A stretch of 64,000 nucleotides of DNA from Thermostichus sp047462415 (GTDB lineage: Bacteria > Cyanobacteriota > Cyanobacteriia > Thermostichales > Thermostichaceae), in the NCBI RefSeq assembly GCF_047462415.1, contig NZ_JANSJE010000007.1, positions 1 to 64,000 on the forward strand, given 5' to 3'. The number at the start of each line of letters is the position of its first letter. The first letter of the stretch is position 1. The notes beneath the pieces were generated by a model. That model was not told the DNA's origin and did no database searches. It saw nothing but the letters and a program-made list of their open reading frames with translations. Both the position numbers and the translations under genes were made by a program. This document shows, one piece after another, positions 27,699 through 34,678 of this stretch.

Positions 27699-28364
27699 AT
27701 GGGAATTAAGCTACTGCTGGGCTCCGACTACCACGGCAGCGACCGGCTGATCCGGCAGGCCCTGGCCCATCTGCCACAGGTGGATGCTTACATCAACTGC
27801 GGCGATTTCTGTTCCAAGGCCGGCAAGCCCTCCCGTAAAGCCACCCAGGGCTTTCATCCGGCAGCGCAAGCCGAGGTAGCCCAGTTGCAATCTTTTCTGG
27901 CGGCGGTGGAGAGTTTGGGCAAGCCCTGGCTCTTCCTGCCCGGCAACCACGATCCGGCGGCTGCGGTTTTGGATTCGCTGGCTGGCAGTTGGGGGCGGGC
28001 CATCACCCAGTCCTGCTGCTTTGAGTGGCTGGGGTTACAGGTTTTGGCTGTGCCCTGGACTCCCCCCTGTGGTTGGAGCTGGTCTCTCACCTCCGGCCAT
28101 TTGCAGGAGCTGCTCCACCTCTACCGTCAACCCCCCCGGCCCATTGACCTGCTGCTGACCCATGCTCCGCCGCAAGGTCTTTTGGATGAAGGCGGAAAAT
28201 GGTATCACCATTGCACGCCCACTTTGCGCCCCTTATTGGAACAGGTGCAGCCGCGCTACTACATCTGCGGACACATGCATTGGGATGGGGGCAAGGTAGA
28301 GCGGTGGGGATCCACCCTGGTGATCAACGCGGCTCTGCACAACATGGTTCTCGAGATCGATTAG
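27699..28364 (+). CDS. Metallophosphoesterase
   Basis: 221 residues with a calcineurin-like phosphoesterase pattern: LLLGSDYHGSDRL, AYINCGDFC, PGNHDP, LLLTHAPPQG and ICGHMHWDGG, supplying the two-metal site. Follows recJ by 6 bp and precedes rdgB, so a nucleotide or nucleic-acid substrate is possible, but the family is too broad to assign one. Confidence 0.9.
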   Translation: MGIKLLLGSDYHGSDRLIRQALAHLPQVDAYINCGDFCSKAGKPSRKATQGFHPAAQAEVAQLQSFLAAVESLGKPWLFLPGNHDPAAAVLDSLAGSWGRAITQSCCFEWLGLQVLAVPWTPPCGWSWSLTSGHLQELLHLYRQPPRPIDLLLTHAPPQGLLDEGGKWYHHCTPTLRPLLEQVQPRYYICGHMHWDGGKVERWGSTLVINAALHNMVLEID

Positions 28365-28400
28365 GTAGGGATCCCTTGGATTTGCGCTAGGATCCCTTTC

Positions 28401-28994
28401 ATGCCCCGTTCTTTGATCTTGGCCAGCAGCAGCCCTGGCAAATGGCGCGAGTTCAACGCCTTTTTCCAAGCCCATGCCCCCGCTTGGGAGCTGCTCCGTC
28501 TGCCTGCAGCAATTGAGGTGGAAGAGACCGGTACCACCTTTGCCGAGAATGCCCTTCTCAAAGCCAAGGCCGTGGCCAAAGCTCTGAGAGAGTGGGCCAT
28601 TGCCGACGATTCCGGCCTGGCGGTGGCAGCCCTTGGCGGCGCCCCCGGGATCCACTCGGCTCGCTATGCTAACAGCGATGCCGCCCGCATCCAGCGGCTG
28701 CTGCAGGAGATGGAAGGGATCCCAAATCGCCGAGCCACCTTTCACTGCGCCATCGCCCTGGTGGATCCCCAGGGCCAGGTGCAGGCGTTGGTGGAAGGCC
28801 TTTGCCACGGGGAAATCTTGACCCAGCCGCGGGGAAAGGGGGGGTTCGGCTACGACCCGCTGTTTTGGGTGCCGGAGGTGGAGCTAACCTTTGCCGAGAT
28901 GAGCCCGGCGCAAAAAGAAGCCATCGGCCACCGCGGCCAGGCCCTACGCGCCCTCAAGGAGCAGTTGCTCGCCTTGGAGGGCAGTCTGGGCTAG
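28401..28994 (+). CDS. rdgB: XTP/dITP diphosphatase (Ham1/RdgB)
   Basis: House-cleaning pyrophosphatase removing deaminated purine nucleotides. Family signatures: SSSPGKWREF at the N-terminus (usually S-N-x-x-K-x-x-E), TTFAENALLKAKAVA, AIADDSGLAVAALGGAPGI, and GKGGFGYDPLFWVPE. 197 residues, normal length. In line with recJ and the phosphoesterase gene. Confidence 0.94.
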   Translation: MPRSLILASSSPGKWREFNAFFQAHAPAWELLRLPAAIEVEETGTTFAENALLKAKAVAKALREWAIADDSGLAVAALGGAPGIHSARYANSDAARIQRLLQEMEGIPNRRATFHCAIALVDPQGQVQALVEGLCHGEILTQPRGKGGFGYDPLFWVPEVELTFAEMSPAQKEAIGHRGQALRALKEQLLALEGSLG

Positions 28995-29108
28995 CCTAGA
29001 CTCACCAAAGGCTTGGGAGCTGCTAGGATACACTAGTCCAATTCTTGAGGGTTTGGGACAGGGAAAACCCTCTTGCGTTGGCAGCCGAAAGGGAGTACTT
29101 GAGGCAAC

Positions 29109-30149
29109 ATGAGCTTCTCCGAGTTTGAGGATCGCGATCCCACCGCCGCGACAGAGCAGGCTGCCGGCCGTGGTTCTCCAGATTCTACTTCCAGTCCAAA
29201 CTCCAGCGGAGCAGCGGGCGGCCGTCGTTCTCCGCCCCCTTTGCCGGAAGAGGGCTCAACTGTTGCGGGCGCAGAAGATTGGCTGGATGAGGAGAATGGG
29301 CGGGATAGCCACAGGGCTTCGCGACCTTCTGGCCGCAGCCGAGACAACGAAAAGGGTGAGCAGAGAAGAGCGGGTGAGCGTTCTGGACAGGCCCTAGTTC
29401 CCCGCCGTTCTGTCTCCGGCAGCCGGAACGGATCCGCCCGCTCTTCTGCCTATGCCGGCTCCTACCGGTCTGCAACTTACGGCTACACCGCCGGCTACGG
29501 CGGCAGTGGAGGATATGGAGGTGGAGGACGCAGCAGCAGCTCCTCAGGGGGAGTCTCCTCCTCGGATCTGACAATCCTGCTGGTGGTGGCCTTGCTGGCT
29601 TTCTTCGGCGGGTTTGCCATCCGCAACATCTTTGCCGAGTCGGGCGGCTTCGACGATGAGCGTCCCATCCGCGCGGCCAACGTGCCGGCGGCCTTCCGGG
29701 ATTTTTGCTTTGCCTACAATGGCACGGCTTCCTTTACCGTGGTGCAACTGACCAGCGTTTCCGCCCTCACCATGGCTTCGGTGCCCATTTACAAGATGGA
29801 CACCTGCACCATCCCCGTCAGCCAAACCGCCAACGCCCTGCAGGCCTTGGGCATCCGCGGGCGGGCAGACACCTTAGGCCCACAATTGGGGGGATCCAAC
29901 CTCACCCTCATCCAGCTCCCTCTCGCCAGCGGCTTGGCCCGCGCCATCTACAACCAGTTTCCTAGCTTGGCCAGTCAGGGTAACGAGGCCCAGGTTTTGT
30001 CCCAACTGGAAACCACCATCAACAACACCCTGCGCTCCAACATCGAAGGGCTGGCCTTGCAAGGCCTGGAGCCCACCAACATCCCCGATGTGTACGTGAT
30101 GGTGCCGGGGCACTCCTTCAATTTGCAGCCTCAACTCAACCTGCGCTAG
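29109..30149 (+). CDS. Single-span membrane protein with disordered N-terminus (hypothetical)
   Basis: 346 residues. The first about 150 residues are low complexity, rich in Ser, Gly, Arg and Tyr. One transmembrane helix follows (LTILLVVALLAFFGGFAI), then a roughly 180-residue domain containing FCFAYNGTASFTVVQL, TNALQALGIRG-like text and NIPDVYVMVPGHSF. Looks like a conserved cyanobacterial membrane protein of unknown function. Codon usage matches its neighbours. Confidence 0.7.
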   Translation: MSFSEFEDRDPTAATEQAAGRGSPDSTSSPNSSGAAGGRRSPPPLPEEGSTVAGAEDWLDEENGRDSHRASRPSGRSRDNEKGEQRRAGERSGQALVPRRSVSGSRNGSARSSAYAGSYRSATYGYTAGYGGSGGYGGGGRSSSSSGGVSSSDLTILLVVALLAFFGGFAIRNIFAESGGFDDERPIRAANVPAAFRDFCFAYNGTASFTVVQLTSVSALTMASVPIYKMDTCTIPVSQTANALQALGIRGRADTLGPQLGGSNLTLIQLPLASGLARAIYNQFPSLASQGNEAQVLSQLETTINNTLRSNIEGLALQGLEPTNIPDVYVMVPGHSFNLQPQLNLR

Positions 30150-30195
30150 CCATGCCCCTCAAACAATCCTTTGACACACTCTCCTGGGCGAGGAC

Positions 30196-30813
30196 GTGTT
30201 CATCACCTTAGAAGGTGGAGAAGGAGCGGGCAAAACCACTCAGCAGTCCCTTTTGGCCGAGCAGCTTCAACAAGAGGGCTATGCTTGCCTGTGTACCCGC
30301 GAGCCAGGGGGCACAGCACTGGGAAAGGTGCTGCGGGAGCTGCTGTTGCACGGGGATCCCATGACGCCGCTGGCCGAGCTGCTCCTGTACGCGGCGGATC
30401 GGGCTGAACACGTGAGCAAGGTCATCGCGCCGGCCCTGGCGGCGGGACAAGTGGTGATCTGTGATCGCTACACCGATTCCACCCTGGCCTACCAGGGCTA
30501 CGGTCGGGGGCTGGATTTGGGGCAGATCCGCCAGCTCAACCACTTGGCCACCGGCGGGCTGCAGCCGCATCTCACCCTGTGGCTGGATCTTGCTCCCGAA
30601 GTGGGGCTAGCGCGCTCCCATCTTGGCGACAAACTGGAACAGGAGCACCTGGAGTTCCACCGCCGCGTCTACCAAGGGTTCCAAGCCCTGGCCGCTGCAG
30701 AACCGCAGCGGACTGTCCGCATCGATGCCGAGGGATCCCCTGCCGAGGTAGCCGCGCGCATCTGGTCGGTGGTGAAGCCCCGCCTACCCCGGCGCGACAA
30801 CAGTGCAAGTTAG
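30196..30813 (+). CDS. tmk: Thymidylate kinase
   Basis: Phosphorylates dTMP to dTDP. The P-loop is LEGGEGAGKTT, DR motif VICDRYTDSTLAYQG, and the LID region is RSHLGDKLEQEHLEFH. The start is GTG 30196 (VFITLEGGEG), close to the usual family start. 205 residues, normal. Confidence 0.95.
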   Translation: MFITLEGGEGAGKTTQQSLLAEQLQQEGYACLCTREPGGTALGKVLRELLLHGDPMTPLAELLLYAADRAEHVSKVIAPALAAGQVVICDRYTDSTLAYQGYGRGLDLGQIRQLNHLATGGLQPHLTLWLDLAPEVGLARSHLGDKLEQEHLEFHRRVYQGFQALAAAEPQRTVRIDAEGSPAEVAARIWSVVKPRLPRRDNSAS

Positions 30814-30975
30814 TATCTCTCCCCTCTCGCCCCCTTAAGGTTAAAATTAGGTTAAGAAGCAAAGCCGCTCTACCTCTTCCTAGGTTAGGTTGGCTGGGCA
30901 GCTCCGCGGGCGAGAGTTTTGTCTTTTCGATTGCTTCGCTGGGCTTTTGGAAAGGGAGACCTGTCTATAGATGCG

Positions 30976-31917
30976 ATGTTGCTGGGTACCGAGCAAAAGG
31001 GTGAACAGAACCAGATCATGCTTTCCCCTTTGTCCTCGTCCTCTCTGGCGCTCCAAGCCCACCAACTGTTGAGCCAGCAATGGCAGCGACTGCAAAAACA
31101 CGTGCGGCGAGTTCTGGCCCAGCATCCAGAGGCAGTAGAATCCTTGCATCAAATCCGGGTGATCCTGCGCCGTATTGGCACCTGGGTGGAGGTGTTTCAG
31201 GGATCTGTCCGGCTGCCCAAACCTCTTAAGCCCAAACGCCTGCAAAAGTTGGCCAGGGCTTTGGGCAAACAGCGGGATCTGGACGTGCTGCTGGAAATCC
31301 TGCAGGAGCCGTGCTGGGAAGGGATCCCGGCGGCCCAGCAAGCGGAGCTGGAGAAGCTAAGGCAAGATCTGCGGCAACGTCGAGCCCAAGCTGAGAAGCG
31401 CTCCCGTCGCGCCCTCGAAGATTCTGACTTTCTGGAGTTTCAAGCCGCCTGCGAGCAGTGGCTGGCTCACCCGCGCTACAAGCCTCAGGCAGAGCTGCCT
31501 TTGCTGGAAAGCTTGCCCCATTTGCTGACCCCTCTGCTGGCCGAGTGGCTGCTGCAACCGGGTTGGCGGATCCCTGCTTTTCCCGAGACAGAAGCTCAAG
31601 CTGAGCAACTGCACGAGCTGCGCAAGGCTACCAAACGGCTGCGCTATCAGGTGGAGTTTTTTGCGCCCTTTTACGGGGAAGCCATGCAAGATTGGATAGC
31701 GACCCTGAAGCGCTTGCAAGACCAACTGGGCCGCTTTAACGACTTGCAAGTTTTGCAAGCCGAGCTGCCCGCAGACTCAGAACTGCAAACCCTTCTCCAA
31801 GAGCAACAAAAGCTAGCCCTCCAGGAGTGGCCCGGCTACCAACAGCGCTATCTGTCTACTGCTGAGCAGCAGCGGCTTTATTCTTCTTTTCTTTCCAATT
31901 TCTTTTCCAATTTCTAG
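30976..31917 (+). CDS. CHAD-domain protein whose 3' end enters a CRISPR repeat
   Basis: About 313 residues from ATG 30976; ATG 31018 is an alternative. Conserved His/Arg helices of the CHAD domain are visible (SLHQIRVILRRIG and LHELRKATKRLRYQVEFF); CHAD proteins bind polyphosphate. The stop TAG (31915-31917) and the last codons, encoding SNF, lie inside the leader-distal repeat of the III-B array. The preceding codons contain a 12-nt tandem copy of the same repeat text (tttccaatttct), so the C-terminus SNFFSNF is partly repeat-derived. Confidence 0.85.
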   Translation: MLLGTEQKGEQNQIMLSPLSSSSLALQAHQLLSQQWQRLQKHVRRVLAQHPEAVESLHQIRVILRRIGTWVEVFQGSVRLPKPLKPKRLQKLARALGKQRDLDVLLEILQEPCWEGIPAAQQAELEKLRQDLRQRRAQAEKRSRRALEDSDFLEFQAACEQWLAHPRYKPQAELPLLESLPHLLTPLLAEWLLQPGWRIPAFPETEAQAEQLHELRKATKRLRYQVEFFAPFYGEAMQDWIATLKRLQDQLGRFNDLQVLQAELPADSELQTLLQEQQKLALQEWPGYQQRYLSTAEQQRLYSSFLSNFFSNF

Positions 31918-32829
31918 GGATCCCCCCGAAGGGGGAACCTGACATACTACTGAAACTCATCAAAAAAGACTTGAGCTGTTTCCAATTTCTAGGGATCCCC
32001 CCGAAGGGGGAACCGGCCTGGGTGGCACAAACCCCGCCGTATCGGCGGGGCCGTGGTTTCCAATTTCTAGGGATCCCCCCGAAGGGGGAACTATGCTGAG
32101 TTTAGCCGGGAGATGGAGTTCTTCATCGGTTTCCAATTTCTAGGGATCCCCCCGAAGGGGGAACTAGAGGGGAGGCGTCTGGGAGTGATGGTTGTAATAC
32201 CGTTTCCAATTTCTAGGGATCCCCCCGAAGGGGGAACTGTACGGTATCAAGGCCGTAAGATGGTTGGGGGCGTAGTTTCCAATTTCTAGGGATCCCCCCG
32301 AAGGGGGAACGGCCGGTGCCGCTAACACGGCACAAACCATCGCGAAGCGTTTCCAATTTCTAGGGATCCCCCCGAAGGGGGAACTATACAGCACCGTCTC
32401 ATCGCAAACTCCGATGCGATCCATGTTTCCAATTTCTAGGGATCCCCCCGAAGGGGGAACTGCCGTCCTTGTTTGCGAGGGGCGGGTCCAAGTGTTTCCA
32501 ATTTCTAGGGATCCCCCCGAAGGGGGAACACCCAGCTCTGCACGTCCAGCTCCAGGTGGCGTAGGCAGTTTCCAATTTCTAGGGATCCCCCCGAAGGGGG
32601 AACCGACCGCATGCCACCACCCGTTCGGCGGCGTTATAGGTGTTTCCAATTTCTAGGGATCCCCCCGAAGGGGGAACTTACCAACAACGGGGAACTCTTT
32701 GTTCCCTATGCTGAGTGTTTCCAATTTCTAGGGATCCCCCCGAAGGGGGAACGGCCGACAACTCCACCACACCAGGCCCGGCCACCAGGTGGAGTTTCCA
32801 ATTTCTAGGGATCCCCCCGAAGGGGGAAC
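31903..32829 (-). CRISPR. Type III-B CRISPR array, 13 repeats and 12 spacers
   Basis: 36-bp repeats start at 31903, 31978, 32056, 32129, 32202, 32275, 32349, 32425, 32494, 32568, 32642, 32717 and 32794. All are identical except the leader-distal one (31903), whose first base is changed. Spacers are 33-42 bp. Transcription is minus-strand: cas genes and leader lie at higher coordinates, and read that way each repeat begins GTTCCCCC-TTCG-GGGGG, a 5-bp stem with a cUUCGg loop, and ends ATTGGAAAC. Each repeat contains the genome-signature palindrome GGGATCCC. Confidence 0.98.
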
Positions 32830-33081
32830 TCTACCCCTATTAAACCCAAGCGGGGCAAGGAATGCAAGACCCATTTGCGAGGGGGTCGGTCGAAGACGGC
32901 AAAAAAGAGCCTGGAAGAGGGGGGGCAAGAGGCCTGAAAGCCTTGTGGCGCAAGGCATCGAGCGGGTCAACGAAAGAATCGGCCTTTGCGGGATTTGGCG
33001 AGGCGCTCGCAGAGCTGCTGATACCGTTTTTGTGTGCTTTCGAGAACATCAAGTACTTAGGTAGGGGGAAAGTTGCCTGAG
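32830..33081 (-). promoter_or_regulatory. Leader of the III-B array
   Basis: 252 bp between the cas2 stop and the first repeat, without a supported gene. Its position next to the uniform repeats, and a promoter-like pair at its array end, identify it as the leader where transcription starts and new spacers would enter. Confidence 0.75.
32839..32867 (-). promoter_or_regulatory. Promoter of the III-B pre-crRNA
   Basis: On the minus strand a -35-like TTGCAT (32862-32867) is separated by exactly 17 bp from a -10-like TTTAAT (32839-32844, 5 of 6 consensus bases). The predicted start falls at about 32832, within a few bases of the first repeat at 32829. Confidence 0.6.
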
Positions 33082-33360
33082 CTACACGATGACCGAGCCA
33101 GGGGGTGCAGTTAAAGGGGGTTCACCCCAGATTTCCACTTGGTCGAGGGCGTGGCTGGTGAGGGGATAGAAGCGGACGCTGTCTTCGTTAGGCTTGATCC
33201 TTTTCCGGAGCCGTAGCTTGAGCTCCTCGAACTTGTCCTTGTTGAGGACACACTCGAAGACACTGTACTGCACCCGCTTGCCGTAGCCTTCTAGCAAGTC
33301 GGCAATTTTCTTGCGGCGCTTGTCACAGGGGGTATCGTAGGTAACAACATAAAGAAACAT
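33082..33360 (-). CDS. cas2: CRISPR-associated endoribonuclease Cas2 (III-B locus)
   Basis: 92-residue Cas2 with the ferredoxin-like start FLYVVTYDTPCDKRRKKIADLLEGYG cut here to its key parts: catalytic-site Asp in VVTYDTP, RKKIADLLEGYGKRVQYS and SVFECVL. It acts as the scaffold of the Cas1-Cas2 integrase. Its start overlaps the cas1 stop by one base, and the leader follows directly. Confidence 0.96.
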   Translation of the reverse strand: MFLYVVTYDTPCDKRRKKIADLLEGYGKRVQYSVFECVLNKDKFEELKLRLRKRIKPNEDSVRFYPLTSHALDQVEIWGEPPLTAPPGSVIV

Positions 33361-34349
33361 CAGCGAATCCGGTAAGGCTGATACAAGTCTTGAGGATTAT
33401 AGACGGACTGCTTAAACTTCTTAACCTGCTGTGTTAGCAAATCCCAGCGGGGCTGATCCCCAGCAGGAGTTGTAATGGATCCCTCCATTCTCTGGAGAAA
33501 AGCTTTGAGGTATTTCTTTCTGCCAGCATCGTTGAGAAAACAGCCCCCATCTCGATACTCGAAGTCTTCTTGGATATCCATAACACTGCTGTTGACAAGC
33601 CACAGTACCAGGGAGTCCACAATAGGCGCTCGGAACTCTTCCAGCAAATCGGACACCAGAGCAGCGTGGCGTTCACTGCTGGCATGTAGGCAACCTTGAT
33701 AGGGATCCAAATCTTGCAGCTCAATCAAGGTTAATAGGTGGTTCCAGAGCACCATATAGCCAAAGCTAAGCATGGCGTTGACTGGATTGGTGGGTGGTTG
33801 TCGGGTGCGCTTGAGCAAAACAAATCCTTTTTGTTGTAGGCAATTGCCCAATTCTGGGAAATACAGGGCTGCGCCGATCCCTTCAATGCCGCGCAATTGA
33901 TCTAGAGACTTAGCCTGCAGAACTTGCTCGGCCAGATGTTCCAGGCTGCGCAGGGTTAGATCCCCAGTTTCGCTGGGGCGCTGCCTAAGTTGCCGCATCA
34001 ACAACACGCGGCCATTGAGGAGCTTAGCTCGCACTATCTGGGCTGCTGTTTGCAATCGCCATGCTTCAGGGAGTGCTTGTTGCCAATGGGCCAAGCGGCG
34101 GTAGCCCCTTTCAATGGGAATGAGGCGACCGTAGCAATAGCCGAGTCGGGAGAGGTAGGCAATGGGGATATTGCGCTTCAAGCACTCTCTTACAACATCG
34201 GTAGTCACCTGCGAGCGGCCGAAGATTAAAATTTGCTCTAGCAAGGGCAGAGGCACCTCCTGCAAAAGCAAATCGCCCAAATGAACCAGCACAAACTCTT
34301 GCCTGAGGCTTAGCCTGCACCCTTGCTGGGAAACATACAAGGTTCGCAT
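33360..34349 (-). CDS. cas1: CRISPR integrase Cas1 (III-B locus)
   Basis: 329-residue stand-alone Cas1, not fused to a reverse transcriptase or Cas4. The catalytic Glu lies in LRGIEGIGAALYFPEL, the His in YQGCLHASSERHA, and the acidic residues in SDLLEEFRAPIVDSL. It inserts spacers together with Cas2. The ATG shares a base with the TAA of the upstream membrane-protein gene (TAATG), so translation is coupled. Confidence 0.96.
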   Translation of the reverse strand: MRTLYVSQQGCRLSLRQEFVLVHLGDLLLQEVPLPLLEQILIFGRSQVTTDVVRECLKRNIPIAYLSRLGYCYGRLIPIERGYRRLAHWQQALPEAWRLQTAAQIVRAKLLNGRVLLMRQLRQRPSETGDLTLRSLEHLAEQVLQAKSLDQLRGIEGIGAALYFPELGNCLQQKGFVLLKRTRQPPTNPVNAMLSFGYMVLWNHLLTLIELQDLDPYQGCLHASSERHAALVSDLLEEFRAPIVDSLVLWLVNSSVMDIQEDFEYRDGGCFLNDAGRKKYLKAFLQRMEGSITTPAGDQPRWDLLTQQVKKFKQSVYNPQDLYQPYRIR

Positions 34350-34648
34350 TATCGATCATCTCGACGCAGACTCTCTGAGCCTCGCCTTGGCTCTATGGAA
34401 GTGCTGGTCTTGGATTGGCGCTCTTCTGGTAAAACATCTACATTAATTTCAGGACTTGACAAAAGCTCCATGACTATCTCCGTTAAGCTTCCAGAAAAGA
34501 AGCTGGCAATTGCAACCAAAATAGTGTTGGTAATCACGGCTGCCAGGCCCAAGGGAGCAATGAGCAAAATGGCCAGTGTAATCAGGCCATTGATTGTAGC
34601 TGTAACAAGGTTTCTGAGAACTTTGGCTTTGATCTTCTTTCTAGGCAT
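34349..34648 (-). CDS. 99-aa membrane protein inside the III-B operon (unrecognised)
   Basis: A basic start (MPRKKIKAKVLRN) is followed by a long hydrophobic stretch of roughly residues 18-55, enough for one long or two short transmembrane helices (LITLAILLIAPLGLAAVI and ILVAIASFFSG), then a charged C-terminus rich in Ser, Glu and Arg. No CARF or nuclease domain is visible. It sits between the Cmr6-Cmr1 fusion (30 bp upstream) and cas1 (overlapping TAATG), so it is translated with the adaptation genes. Candidate accessory or effector; function unknown. Confidence 0.75.
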   Translation of the reverse strand: MPRKKIKAKVLRNLVTATINGLITLAILLIAPLGLAAVITNTILVAIASFFSGSLTEIVMELLSSPEINVDVLPEERQSKTSTSIEPRRGSESLRRDDR

Positions 34649-34678
34649 GGTTTTCCCGAAAACTCTCCAAGATTTTTT

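Noticed and set aside
32164..32970. Open frames across the III-B array with repeated GGSLEIGN-type peptides
   Set aside because: Same artefact from CRISPR repeats; no start sites or domain-like content.
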